Shown here: in pieces, positions 9,817-18,446 of the stretch
Layout of the letters: the number at the start of each line of letters is the position of its first letter
Numbering within the stretch: position 1 is the first letter of the stretch
NCBI GenBank assembly: GCA_963734845.1
Contig: CAVTIS010000006.1
Location: 248,001 to 312,000, forward strand
Origin: JAKAVN01 sp963734845
GTDB taxonomy: Bacteria; Desulfobacterota; Binatia; Binatales; Binataceae
Direction of reading: 5' to 3'
DNA length: 64,000 nt
Position numbers and translations under genes: made by a program
Notes under the pieces: generated by a model
The model's database searches: none
Told to the model about the DNA's origin: nothing
The model's input: only the letters and a program-made list of their open reading frames with translations

Positions 9817-11240
9817 GGCTGGTCACCGATGATTTGGCGCAGCCGGGCGGCGGCTATCTCATGGTCGGTAAGCGCCCGCCAATAGCCCTGGCGCGCGGTC
9901 AAAACGTCGAGCGCCGCGTTGAGCAGGCTAGTGAAATCGATCTTGCCGGCCCGGTAGTCGTTGAGCGCCGAGCTCTCGACCGCCTCGGCCTGCACGATCA
10001 GCCCGTCGCGATAGATGGACATCGCGCGCTCGGCGGTGCGCATCGCGACCATCCGGCTTCGCGCGTCGGCTTCGGCCTCGAGGCGGGTCGCGCGCAGGTC
10101 GCTCATTGCGGCCTCGCGTTCGGCCGCTGCCTGTTCGATAGCGGGCGTCTGCTTGCGCCAGAAGTAGAGCGGGAGCTTGGCGCCGAGCGTGAGCATGAAG
10201 TAGTCGCGCTTGCCCACCCCGGTCTTCTGATACATGTAGCCGACGCTGAAGTCGGGCCAGTAGCCGCGGCGCGCGAGCGCCAGCGACGCCGCGCCCTTGG
10301 CTTCCATCGATTGCGCCGCCTTAAGCTCTTCCGATCCATTCGCCGCCGCCAAATCGAGCCGATCCGCCGGCAGCGTCACGCTGGTCGGCGAAATCTCGCC
10401 TACCCAGATATCGCGCGAGTCGAGCCCGCGGCCGAGCAAAGCCTTGAGCGCCGCCTGTTGCGTGGCGTAATCACCACGGGCATCCGCGATGTCTTTGAGC
10501 ATCGCGGTCGCCTGGAATTGCGCCTTCAGCACGTCCTGCTGCCGGCCCATCCCGAGCCGGTACTGCGCCTCGGCCACCGCTCCGATACGCAAAAGGTCGG
10601 AGCGCTTTTGCTCCAACAGCGCGATCGTCTTGGCGGCGTAAAAAAGATTAAACGCGCTCTCGAGCACGCGGGCGGCGACCTCGCGCTGGCGGGCGAGGAA
10701 TTGATGGCGCGCCGCGTCGGCGTCGTGGCTGGCGGCTGTCGCGGCCAGGCGCAGCTTGCCCGGTCCGGGAATGTCCTGCTCGGCGCCGATCCCGGTGTAG
10801 TAAAAATCGCTGGCCTCGTAGCCCTCCGACGGTTTGGGTCCGCCGACGGTGAACTCCTGCATCGTGACCTGCGGATCGGGCAGCGTGCCGACCTGCGACG
10901 GCACCTTGTTGGCCGCGGCCCATCGCGCGTTGGCGGCCGCGATTAGTGGGCTATGGGCCATCGCCTCCGCCACCAGCGCGTCGAGTTGATGGTTGGCGGC
11001 GTCGGAGCGCGGCGGCGGCGGCGCGGATGCGACGCCGGTGGACGCGGCGCTCGCCGTCGCCGAAACCAGCAGCATCGCTAGTGCGGCGGCGGCGAGCGCC
11101 GTGCAGGCCGCGGTGAGGCGCGGAGCCGGCCCGCGCCGTCGGCGCGGGCCGGCTCCGCGCGCGTATGCGCCGTCGTCATTGAATGTTGGAGCTGCGAAAC
11201 TGCGACCAACCAGCTTTCGAATCGACCACATCTGAGTCAC
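9813..11240 (-). CDS. cusC: Outer-membrane efflux channel (TolC/CusC family)
   Basis: A 475-residue outer-membrane factor with two OEP repeats: an N-terminal helical repeat starting LDALVAEAMAHSPLIAAANA and a second near LDLAAANGSEELKAAQSMEA. It forms the exit duct for the CusCBA pump. A hydrophobic signal segment (TALAAAALAMLLVSATASA) is preceded by an unusual 45-residue N-terminal stretch. Part of that stretch (GAGPRRRRGPAPR) is encoded by a 20-bp inverted repeat. Starts are GTG at 11240 or ATG at 11231; no start lies between the repeat and the signal core. It overlaps cusB by 4 bases. Confidence 0.9.
   Translation of the reverse strand: MTQMWSIRKLVGRSFAAPTFNDDGAYARGAGPRRRRGPAPRLTAACTALAAAALAMLLVSATASAASTGVASAPPPPRSDAANHQLDALVAEAMAHSPLIAAANARWAAANKVPSQVGTLPDPQVTMQEFTVGGPKPSEGYEASDFYYTGIGAEQDIPGPGKLRLAATAASHDADAARHQFLARQREVAARVLESAFNLFYAAKTIALLEQKRSDLLRIGAVAEAQYRLGMGRQQDVLKAQFQATAMLKDIADARGDYATQQAALKALLGRGLDSRDIWVGEISPTSVTLPADRLDLAAANGSEELKAAQSMEAKGAASLALARRGYWPDFSVGYMYQKTGVGKRDYFMLTLGAKLPLYFWRKQTPAIEQAAAEREAAMSDLRATRLEAEADARSRMVAMRTAERAMSIYRDGLIVQAEAVESSALNDYRAGKIDFTSLLNAALDVLTARQGYWRALTDHEIAAARLRQIIGDQP
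11118..11160. repeat. 20-bp perfect inverted repeat inside the cusC 5' coding region
   Basis: Left arm GCGCGGAGCCGGCCCGCGCC (11118-11137), loop GTC, right arm its exact reverse complement (11141-11160). It is translated in frame and adds an Arg/Pro/Gly stretch ahead of the signal peptide. It is the first of four hairpins in 275 bases. Confidence 0.9.
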
Positions 11241-11252
11241 CGCACCTGATGC

Positions 11253-11391
11253 GTCCCCGCCGCCGCGGGCGGCGGCGGGGACCTGCTCGCCACCGGGGAC
11301 GGATGCGCGCGCGACATAGTCGCGCGCATCCGCCCCGGTGCGGTTACGCGGGCGTATCGCGGCCGGGGGCCTGCGAGGCCCCGGGGCGCGA
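11253..11391. repeat. Three GC-rich hairpins between the Cys-rich gene and cusC
   Basis: Three successive inverted repeats fill the gap. Hairpin A is at 11253-11282, with 14-bp perfect arms (GTCCCCGCCGCCGC) and a 2-base loop. Hairpin B is at 11291-11340, about 22-bp arms with single-base bulges, starting CACCGGGG and ending CCCCGGTG. Hairpin C is at 11357-11391, 16-bp arms with two mismatches around GCG. None has a T-run on either side. The arm sequences are unrelated to each other. Confidence 0.85.
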
Positions 11392-11428
11392 TTGCGCCTG
11401 CGCGCGTCCGGTCAGGAACGCGCGGCGA

Positions 11429-11797
11429 TCAGATTTGGCGGGAGCAGAGCCGCTCGAAAGCGAGCGAAGAATCAGCCGACGGCGGCGACGCGGAGCGCGG
11501 AGCGGCCGCGGGGGTCAGCATTGCTCGTAATGCGAGCGGCGTGGCGAAAGCCGCGACCCACGCAAGCGCGGAGCGTACGACGATCGTGCGATGGCCGCTG
11601 GGCGCGACCTCGACGCTCGGCGCGCAGGCCGGCGTCGCGCACGATTGCGCCGGCCGCGGCGCGGTCGGCGCGGGGCAGTCCGCCGTGCAGCAGTCCATCG
11701 TGGATGCGGCCGCCGCGCTCACGGCGGCGGAACATCCGACGCCGCCGACCGAGCCGGCGAAAATAAGCGCAAGCAGTACTGCCGCAAGTTTGCGCAT
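11429..11797 (-). CDS. Small exported Cys-rich protein heading the cus operon
   Basis: A 122-residue protein with a clear signal peptide (MRKLAAVLLALIFAGSVGG) followed by GCS, a possible lipobox-like cysteine, and a cluster of Cys residues (MDCCTADCP, SCATPACAP). A hydrophobic stretch near 85-105 (SALAWVAAFATPLALRAML) may be a membrane anchor. I do not recognise a named family. Its place directly upstream of cusCBA on the same strand and its cysteines suggest periplasmic Cu/Ag binding or sensing, which is inference. The frame extends upstream, but ATG at 11797 starts the signal peptide. No strong Shine-Dalgarno sequence is visible. Confidence 0.68.
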   Translation of the reverse strand: MRKLAAVLLALIFAGSVGGVGCSAAVSAAAASTMDCCTADCPAPTAPRPAQSCATPACAPSVEVAPSGHRTIVVRSALAWVAAFATPLALRAMLTPAAAPRSASPPSADSSLAFERLCSRQI

Positions 11798-11974
11798 CGT
11801 GGCAAAAGCGTAGCTGTCGCCGGGCCGGGCGGCAACCCGGCTTGAGGCAGGCTTCGCTTTATTCTGCGGTGGCGCTGGGTTATGACTGGGATTTGGGACT
11901 AGCGCAGTGGACCTGATTCGCATCGGCAAAGCCGCGTTGGCGAACCGAAAAACCGCCCCCGTCAAGAGGACTTA

Positions 11975-13174
11975 ATGGATTTCACGCTGTCGCCCAAAGT
12001 CGTGCAGTTACAAAAGCGCGTCTCCGATTTCATGAATGCGCACGTCTACTCGATCGAGAAGCGCGTCGAGGACGAAATGAACGTCCACGGCAAGGAGCAC
12101 GTCGAGCCCGAAATTCTCAAGGAGGTTCGCAAGAAGGCCAAGGCGGAGGGACTGTGGAACCTCTTCATGCCCGACGAGCACTACGGCAAGGGGCTCAAGG
12201 TGGCCGAGTACGCGCCGCTGTCCGAATTGATGGGCCGCACGCCGATCGGCTCACGTGCATTCAACTGCATGGCGCCCGACACCGGCAACATGGAAATTCT
12301 CGCCGACTTCGGCACTGCGGAGCAGAAAAAGCGCTGGCTCGAGCCCTGCCTGGAGGGCACCATGCGCACCTGCTATTCGATGACCGAGCCGGAGACCGCG
12401 GGCTCCGACCCGACACAGTTGGCGACGCGCGCGGTGCGCGACGGCGACTACTACGTGATCAACGGTCACAAGTGGTTCACCTCGGGCGCGGTCGGCGCGT
12501 CGTTCGCGATCGCGATGGTGGTGACTGACCCGACGACCCAGCCGCATCGCCGCGCGAGCCAGATAATCGTCCCCACCGATACGCCGGGCTTCCAACTGGT
12601 GCGCGCGGTCTCGGTGATGGGTCATGCGGGCGGCGGCGGCCATTGCGAGATCATCTATAAGGATTGCCGCGTGCCGGTGACCAACCTGCTCGGCGAGGAA
12701 GGCAGCGGTTTCGCGATCGCGCAGGCGCGACTGGGTCCGGGCCGAATCCATCACTGCATGCGGATGGTCGGCGTGGCCGAGCGGGCACTGGAGCTGATGT
12801 GCAAGCGGGCGGCGACACGTTTTACCCACGGCAGCGTGCTCGCGGACAAGGCCAACATCCAGCAATGGATCGCGGATTCGCGGATCGAGATCGACGCCAC
12901 GCGCCTGATGGTGATGCATGCGGCATGGAAGATCGACACCGCCGGCAAGCGCGAGGCGCGCCAGGAGATCGCGGAAATCAAGGTGCAGGCCGCCAACATG
13001 GTGATGAACGTCCTCGACCGCGCGATCCAGCTTCACGGCGCGCTCGGAATGACCGACGACACGCCGATCGCGCGCTTTTGGCGCGAGCAGCGGGCGATGC
13101 GGATCGTGGACGGCCCCGACGAAGTCCATCGGATGCAGATTTCGCGGCGCGAAGTGCGCCGCTGGCACCAATAG
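11975..13174 (+). CDS. Acyl-CoA dehydrogenase (ACAD10/11, LvaC-like)
   Basis: A full 399-residue flavin-dependent acyl-CoA dehydrogenase-fold protein. Family features include YSMTEPETAGSDPTQ (substrate and FAD region), the HKWFTSGAVGA strand and the C-terminal LHGALGMTDDTPIARFWREQ helix. AGGA lies just ahead of the ATG. The next gene is a phosphotransferase of the type fused to this dehydrogenase in human ACAD10/ACAD11 and paired with it as LvaA/LvaC in Pseudomonas levulinate catabolism. There the pair phosphorylates a 4-hydroxyacyl-CoA and isomerises it toward 3-hydroxyacyl-CoA. The same chemistry is inferred here. Confidence 0.92.
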   Translation: MDFTLSPKVVQLQKRVSDFMNAHVYSIEKRVEDEMNVHGKEHVEPEILKEVRKKAKAEGLWNLFMPDEHYGKGLKVAEYAPLSELMGRTPIGSRAFNCMAPDTGNMEILADFGTAEQKKRWLEPCLEGTMRTCYSMTEPETAGSDPTQLATRAVRDGDYYVINGHKWFTSGAVGASFAIAMVVTDPTTQPHRRASQIIVPTDTPGFQLVRAVSVMGHAGGGGHCEIIYKDCRVPVTNLLGEEGSGFAIAQARLGPGRIHHCMRMVGVAERALELMCKRAATRFTHGSVLADKANIQQWIADSRIEIDATRLMVMHAAWKIDTAGKREARQEIAEIKVQAANMVMNVLDRAIQLHGALGMTDDTPIARFWREQRAMRIVDGPDEVHRMQISRREVRRWHQ

Positions 13175-13200
13175 CGGCCGCGGAGCAAACTGGAAACCGT

Positions 13201-14346
13201 ATGGCGGAGCATCAGACGCAAACCCAGACGCACAATCAGGCCCAAACTTCCGGACCGGACGACCTTGCCGCCGAATACGGCGAGGTGCGCGAGGAAGAAC
13301 GCCTTGACTGGCCCAAGCTTCAGACCTACCTGCGCGAGCACGACGTGCCCGGCGCGGGCACGGCGATGGAGATCAAGCAGTTTCGCGGCGGCAGTTCCAA
13401 CCTGACCTACCTGCTGCGCTTCGCCGACGGCCATCAATGGGTCGTGCGGCGGCCGCCGTTCGGACCGCTGCCGCCCTCCGCGCACGACATGGCGCGCGAG
13501 TACCGGGTGCTGTCGCGGCTGTGGGAGGGCTTCGCGGCGGCGCCGCGCGCGATAGTCCTGTGCGAGGATCCGTCGATCATCGGCGCAGTGTTCTTCGTGA
13601 TGGAGCGGCGCGAGGGCGCGGTGATCAAGAACCGCCATCCGCTGCCGCCCGAAATCGACGCCAAGCCCGAGACCTTCCGCCGTATCTCGGAGAGCCTGAT
13701 CGATACGCTCGCCGACTTGCACGCGGCCGACTACGAAAAGATTGGGCTCGGCGGCCTCGGGCGTCCCGAGGGCTTTCTGCAGCGGCAGATCACGGGATGG
13801 ATGGGGCGGTGGGAGAAAGCCAAGACGCGTGAAGTGCCGCTGATGGAAAAGCTCGGCACGTGGTTTCTCGAGCACATGCCGGCGGCGCAAAAGCCGGTCC
13901 TGCTGCACAACGACTTTTACCTGCACAACGTGATGTTCAAGGCCGGCGATTCGGGCAAGGTGGTCGGCGTGTTCGACTGGGAAATGTCGACGCTCGGCGA
14001 CCCGATGATCGATTTGGGGTTGACGATCGGCTACTGGCGGCAGGCCGACGACCCGAGCGAGCTGATCGCGCTGTCCCAGGGTTTTGCGCATACCACGGCG
14101 CCCGGCTTCCTCAGCCGCGACGAGCTGCTCCAGCGTTATGCCGCGCGCAGCGGTCGCGACGTGAGCATGGTGGATTACTACCGGGCGTGGGCCAACTGGA
14201 AGACCGCGACCGTGGTCGAGCAGATTTACGTCCGCTACGTGCGCGGGCAGACCAATGATCCGCGCTTTGCCAACATGGGCGAGTGGGCGCCGGTGCTGGC
14301 GCGCCAGGCAGCGCGAGTCGTTGCCAAATTCGGCTTTAGGGAGTAA
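13201..14346 (+). CDS. Phosphotransferase of the aminoglycoside/ACAD10 kinase family (LvaA-like)
   Basis: A 381-residue protein-kinase-fold small-molecule phosphotransferase. The nucleotide region is RGGSSNLTYLLRF, the catalytic loop LHNDFYLHNVMF supplies the catalytic Asp and metal-binding Asn, and VFDWEMSTLGDP provides the DFG-equivalent Asp. The N-terminus is rich in Gln/Thr and probably disordered. ATG at 13201 follows the dehydrogenase by 26 bases, so they are very likely co-transcribed. The likely substrate is a hydroxyacyl-CoA rather than an antibiotic, because of the partner gene; this is context-based inference. Confidence 0.9.
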   Translation: MAEHQTQTQTHNQAQTSGPDDLAAEYGEVREEERLDWPKLQTYLREHDVPGAGTAMEIKQFRGGSSNLTYLLRFADGHQWVVRRPPFGPLPPSAHDMAREYRVLSRLWEGFAAAPRAIVLCEDPSIIGAVFFVMERREGAVIKNRHPLPPEIDAKPETFRRISESLIDTLADLHAADYEKIGLGGLGRPEGFLQRQITGWMGRWEKAKTREVPLMEKLGTWFLEHMPAAQKPVLLHNDFYLHNVMFKAGDSGKVVGVFDWEMSTLGDPMIDLGLTIGYWRQADDPSELIALSQGFAHTTAPGFLSRDELLQRYAARSGRDVSMVDYYRAWANWKTATVVEQIYVRYVRGQTNDPRFANMGEWAPVLARQAARVVAKFGFRE

Positions 14347-14550
14347 ACCGCAAGTGGCGCGCGATTATCCGCGTGCGGCAGAACCAAGGCTTGGCATTGG
14401 CCCGTGGCGCGGTGCAGGAAAGCTGCATCTGCGGGGGTGTTAATTCGTCCCATCTTTTGATTAAGCTGCGGGGTTAAGCTGAGGTTAACTACGGATTGAA
14501 TCTCGAAGTCTAGTGGATGGGCTGGGACCCGTCCGGGAGGATATGCGGAC

Positions 14551-15420
14551 TTGCACGCGATTAATTACGAAGCTCCAAAAACGCTGAAGGACGCGGTCGC
14601 ACTGCTCGCGCAACACGGCGAGAAAGGGCGTCCGTTGTGCGGCGGCACCGACCTCATCATCCAGCTGCGCGCCGGAGTGCGCCGGCCCGAGTTTGTCGTC
14701 GACGTAAAAAAGATCCCCGACCTGCTGAAGATCAGCTACGACGCCAAGAAGGGGTTGCGGCTGGGCGCGGCGGTCCCGGCGATCGAGGTCTGCGAAAACA
14801 AGGAATTGCAGCGGCACTATCCCGGCCTGGTCGAGGCCGCGCACCTTATCGGATCGAACCAGATCCAGACCCGCGCCTCGGTCGGCGGCAACCTGTGCAA
14901 CGGGTCGCCGGCGGCCGACACCACGCCGGCGCTGATAGCGCTGGGCGCGCGGGCGCGCGTCGTCGGACCCAAGGGCGAGCGGGAAGTCAAGGTCGAGGAA
15001 TTCTGCACCGCGCCGGGCCGCACCGTGCTCGCGCCGGGCGAGTTGCTAGTCGAGATACTGATCGACGCGCCCAAGCCGCATAGCGCGGACGCCTACTTGC
15101 GCTTCATCCCGCGCAACGAGATGGACATCGCGGTGGTCGGCGTGGGCTCGTGGCTGCATCTGGACGGCGACAAGGTGAGCGCAGCGCGGATCAGTCTCGG
15201 GGCGGTCGCGGCGACGCCGCTGTTCGCGGCCAAGGCGTCCGAATCGCTGGCCGGCAAGAAGCTCGACGACGCGACGATCGACCGCGCGTGCAAGCTCGCG
15301 ATCGAGCTCAGCTCGCCGATCGACGACATGCGCGGCACGGCCGAGTTCCGCCGCCATCTGGTCGGCGTGCTGACCAAGCGTACGCTGCATATTGCGGCCG
15401 AGCGCGCCCGCAAGGCGTAA
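14551..15420 (+). CDS. Molybdenum hydroxylase FAD subunit (CoxM/xanthine dehydrogenase FAD-binding)
   Basis: A 289-residue FAD subunit that carries electrons from the 2Fe-2S subunit to an acceptor. It has the GGTDLIIQLRAG FAD loop and the typical AAHLIGSNQIQTRASVGGNL segment, then a CO_deh_flav_C domain. The start is TTG at 14551, about 10 bases after GGGAGGA; a nearer ATG is out of frame. It is the first gene of a medium-small-large operon (coxM, coxS, coxL order). Confidence 0.92.
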   Translation: MHAINYEAPKTLKDAVALLAQHGEKGRPLCGGTDLIIQLRAGVRRPEFVVDVKKIPDLLKISYDAKKGLRLGAAVPAIEVCENKELQRHYPGLVEAAHLIGSNQIQTRASVGGNLCNGSPAADTTPALIALGARARVVGPKGEREVKVEEFCTAPGRTVLAPGELLVEILIDAPKPHSADAYLRFIPRNEMDIAVVGVGSWLHLDGDKVSAARISLGAVAATPLFAAKASESLAGKKLDDATIDRACKLAIELSSPIDDMRGTAEFRRHLVGVLTKRTLHIAAERARKA

Positions 15421-15471
15421 CCAATAACCGACTCAACGGATAACCGGCAAAGATATACAAAGATATAGAAG

Positions 15472-15957
15472 ATGGATCACAAAACAGTAGTAGAAGCGAC
15501 GATCAACGGTGAACGGACGGAATTCCTGTGCGAGCCGCGCCAGAGCCTGCTCGAGGTTCTGCGCGACGTGCTGGGGATGACCGGCAGCAAGGAAGGATGC
15601 CTGACCGGCGACTGCGGCGCATGCAGCGTGATTATCGACGGCCGCGCGGTCTGCTCATGCCTGATGCTCGGGGTCGAAGCCGAAGGCCACAAGATTGAAA
15701 CGGTCGAGGGCCTCGCGCAGGGCTCCAAGCTGCATCCGCTGCAGCAGAAGTTCCTCGAGAACGCGAGCCTGCAGTGCGGCATCTGCACGCCGGGCTTCCT
15801 GATGTCGGCCAAGGCGCTGCTCGACCACAACCCGCATCCGAGTGAGGCCGAGATTCGCTACGCGCTGGCGGGGAATCTTTGCCGCTGCACCGGCTACGAC
15901 AAGATCGTTCACGCGGTGCTCGAAGCCTCCAAGTCAGGCGCCTCCAAGGCGGCCTAA
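15472..15957 (+). CDS. Molybdenum hydroxylase 2Fe-2S subunit (CoxS)
   Basis: A 161-residue subunit with two iron-sulfur clusters. The ferredoxin-type cluster is in GCLTGDCGACSVIIDGRAVC (about residues 43-62) and the helical cluster is in CGICTPGFLMSAKALL and NLCRCTGY. All eight cysteines are present. It passes electrons from the Mo centre to the FAD subunit. It lies 51 bases after the FAD subunit and 73 before the Mo subunit, on the same strand. Confidence 0.95.
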   Translation: MDHKTVVEATINGERTEFLCEPRQSLLEVLRDVLGMTGSKEGCLTGDCGACSVIIDGRAVCSCLMLGVEAEGHKIETVEGLAQGSKLHPLQQKFLENASLQCGICTPGFLMSAKALLDHNPHPSEAEIRYALAGNLCRCTGYDKIVHAVLEASKSGASKAA

Positions 15958-16030
15958 GGGCCGCGCAGCGGGGCGATTGCAAACGGCGGCCGGCACTGCA
16001 AAAGTTTTGGGTAAAGGGAGATAGCTGAAC

Positions 16031-18325
16031 ATGGCAGCGACGACAGAAGGAACCCATCAATTCCGGGTTATCGGAACGCGCCCGATCCGTCACGACGGGG
16101 TCGAGAAGGTGACCGGAGCGGCGCGCTACGGAGCCGACTACTCGTTTCCGGGAATGCTCTATGGCCGGGTGCTCCGCAGTCCGCACGCCCACGCAAATAT
16201 TAAATCGATCAAGACCGACAAGGCGCTCAAGCTCGCCGGGGTCAAGGCGGTCGTTACCGGAGCTGACCTGCCGGAGCTGGCCGACCGGATCGAGCAGGGC
16301 GGCGAGTTGCCAATTAATTTGCATCATCTGTCGTGCAACATCCTCGCGCGCGGCAAAGCGATGTATGACGGTCATGCGATCGCCGCGGTCGCGGCGACCA
16401 GTCCGCATATCGCCGAGGAAGCGCTGCGCCTGATCGAGGTCGAGTACGAGGTGCTGCCGCCAGTGATGACGGTGGAGGACGCGATGGCGCCGGGCGCACC
16501 GATTCTGCTGTCCTCGCTGCGCAACAAGGAAGACGGCCCCGACAAGCAAACCAACGTCGCCGCCCACATCCAGTTCAAGCGCGGCGACGTCAAGGAAGGC
16601 TTCGCCAAGGCCGACTACGTGATCGAGCGCAGCTTCAAGAGCGCGATGGTGCATCAGGGGTATATCGAGCCTCACAACGCCGTCGGCATTTACAACTCCG
16701 ACGGCCACGCCACCATCTATTGCTCGACCCAGGGCAGCTTCGTCGTGCGCTCGCTGAGCGCCGCGGTGCTCGGGATTCCCGAGGGCAAAATCCGCGTCGT
16801 GCCGGCCGAGATCGGCGGCGGCTTCGGCGGCAAGACCACGATTTATCTCGAGCCGCTGTCGGTGCTGCTCTCGCAGAAGACCGGCCATCCGGTGAAGCTG
16901 ACCATGAACCGCGCGGAAGTGCTGCGCGCGAGCGGTCCGACTTCGGGCGGAACGATCCGCTGCAAGATGGGCGCGACCAAGGATGGCAAGATCGTCGCAG
17001 CCGAGGCCTGGATGGCGTACGAGGCGGGCGGCTTTCCGGGCTCGCCGGTGCCGATGGCCGCGATGTGCATCCTGGCCCCCTACGACATCCCCAACATCCT
17101 GGTCGACGCGTACGACGTGGTCGTCAACCGGCCCAAGACCGCGGCCTACCGCGCGCCGGGCGCGACCAACGCCGCGTTTGCCTCCGAGACGATCGTCAAC
17201 GAGCTGGCCGAAAAGTGCGGGATCGATCAGTGCGATTTCCGCCTCATGAACGGTGCGCACGAGGGCACGCCGCAGACCGCCGGGCCGCCGTACAAGCGGA
17301 TCGGAATGAAGGAGACGGTCGAGGCGATCAAGAACAGCGCGCACTACAAGTCCAAGCTCACGGGCAAAAACCGCGGACGCGGGATGGCGACCGGTTTCTG
17401 GTTCAATATCGGCTTCCAGTCCTCGGCGATGGTCAATATCCACAACGACGGCACGGCCAGCGTGGTCACCGGCTCGGTCGATATCGGCGGGTCGCGCGCC
17501 TCGATGGCGATTATTACGGCGGAAGTGCTCGGGCTTGACGTTAACGACGTCCGTCCGCTGGTCGCCGACACCGATTCGATCGGCTACACCGACGTGACCG
17601 GCGGCAGCCGCACCACGGTCGCTACCGGGCTCGCGGTTTACGAAGCGGCGCAGGACGCCGTGCGTCAGCTCAAAGAGCGCGCGGCCAAGCTGTGGGAGAA
17701 GAAGCCCGAAGAGGTCGAATTCAACAACGGCGTGCTGAGCTCCAAGAACAACGGCGTCAAGCCGATGTCAATCAAGGAGCTCGTTCCGCGGCTCGGCCGC
17801 ACCGGCGGCCCGATCACCGGACGCGCCACGGTCAATGCGCGCGCGGTCGGCCCGGCCTTCGCCTCGACCTGCGTCGACGTCGAAGTCGATCCGGAGACCG
17901 GCAAGGTTACGATTCTGCGCGCGACTTGCGCCCAGGACGCCGGCAAAGCGGTCCATCCGAGCTACGTCGAGGGCCAGATGCAGGGCGGCACCGCGCAGGG
18001 CATCGGCTGGGCGCTCAACGAGGAGTACTTCTACGACGCCAAGGGTATCCTGCGTAACTCGGGATTGCTGGATTACCGGATGCCGACGTGTCTCGATCTC
18101 CCGATGATCGAAACGGTGATCGTCGAGGTCCCCGCGCCTGGCCATCCGATTGGCGCGCGCGGCGTGGGCGAGGTCTCGATCGTGCCGCCGCCGGCCGCGG
18201 TCGCCAACGCGATCGCCAACGCGGTGGGCGTGCGAATGACGGAGCTGCCGATGTCGCCGGGCCGCGTGCTCAAGGCGATCTTGCACAAGGAAGGCGCTTC
18301 GGTCGCATCGGCCGCGGCCGACTAG
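16031..18325 (+). CDS. Molybdenum hydroxylase large (Mo-cofactor) subunit
   Basis: A 764-residue Mo-cofactor subunit of the xanthine dehydrogenase family. Visible landmarks are GGGFGGKTTIYLEP (cofactor-binding glycine loop), AYRAPGATNAAF (active-site loop), QGIGWALNEE and GARGVGEVSI, which contains the catalytic Glu near the C-terminus. The loop reads AYRAPG and not the AYXCSFR of form I CO dehydrogenase, so this is not a classical CO dehydrogenase. A hydroxylase of an organic (perhaps heterocyclic or acyl-CoA) substrate is more likely. A strong terminator follows. Confidence 0.93.
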   Translation: MAATTEGTHQFRVIGTRPIRHDGVEKVTGAARYGADYSFPGMLYGRVLRSPHAHANIKSIKTDKALKLAGVKAVVTGADLPELADRIEQGGELPINLHHLSCNILARGKAMYDGHAIAAVAATSPHIAEEALRLIEVEYEVLPPVMTVEDAMAPGAPILLSSLRNKEDGPDKQTNVAAHIQFKRGDVKEGFAKADYVIERSFKSAMVHQGYIEPHNAVGIYNSDGHATIYCSTQGSFVVRSLSAAVLGIPEGKIRVVPAEIGGGFGGKTTIYLEPLSVLLSQKTGHPVKLTMNRAEVLRASGPTSGGTIRCKMGATKDGKIVAAEAWMAYEAGGFPGSPVPMAAMCILAPYDIPNILVDAYDVVVNRPKTAAYRAPGATNAAFASETIVNELAEKCGIDQCDFRLMNGAHEGTPQTAGPPYKRIGMKETVEAIKNSAHYKSKLTGKNRGRGMATGFWFNIGFQSSAMVNIHNDGTASVVTGSVDIGGSRASMAIITAEVLGLDVNDVRPLVADTDSIGYTDVTGGSRTTVATGLAVYEAAQDAVRQLKERAAKLWEKKPEEVEFNNGVLSSKNNGVKPMSIKELVPRLGRTGGPITGRATVNARAVGPAFASTCVDVEVDPETGKVTILRATCAQDAGKAVHPSYVEGQMQGGTAQGIGWALNEEYFYDAKGILRNSGLLDYRMPTCLDLPMIETVIVEVPAPGHPIGARGVGEVSIVPPPAAVANAIANAVGVRMTELPMSPGRVLKAILHKEGASVASAAAD

Positions 18326-18339
18326 GTCAGGGTCAGCGA

Positions 18340-18374
18340 GGGCCGGGCTCCATCGCGGGGCCCGGCCCTTTTTT
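18340..18374 (+). terminator. Intrinsic terminator after the Mo hydroxylase operon
   Basis: GGCCGGGCTCC pairs with GGGGCCCGGCC (one G-T wobble) and is followed by six T residues. It ends the M-S-L operon 15-50 bases after the large-subunit stop. Confidence 0.88.
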
Positions 18375-18446
18375 GATTTGTACGCGGCGCGATTTCATGT
18401 TTACCGTAATGTCAAATGTTATGCGTACCGTTGTGACTGTGAACTT

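Noticed and set aside
11253..11391. Rho-independent terminator between the Cys-rich gene and cusC
   Set aside because: The hairpins are strong, but none is followed by a T-run on either strand, so ordinary termination is not supported.
15632..17443. 603-codon minus-strand frame over the Mo hydroxylase genes
   Set aside because: Composition is Arg/His/Gly-rich with no domain, typical of the complement of a GC-rich gene; the plus strand encodes full CoxS and CoxL.
16031..18325. Form I carbon monoxide dehydrogenase (coxL)
   Set aside because: The active-site loop is AYRAPG, lacking the AYXCSFR motif that defines form I CO dehydrogenase.
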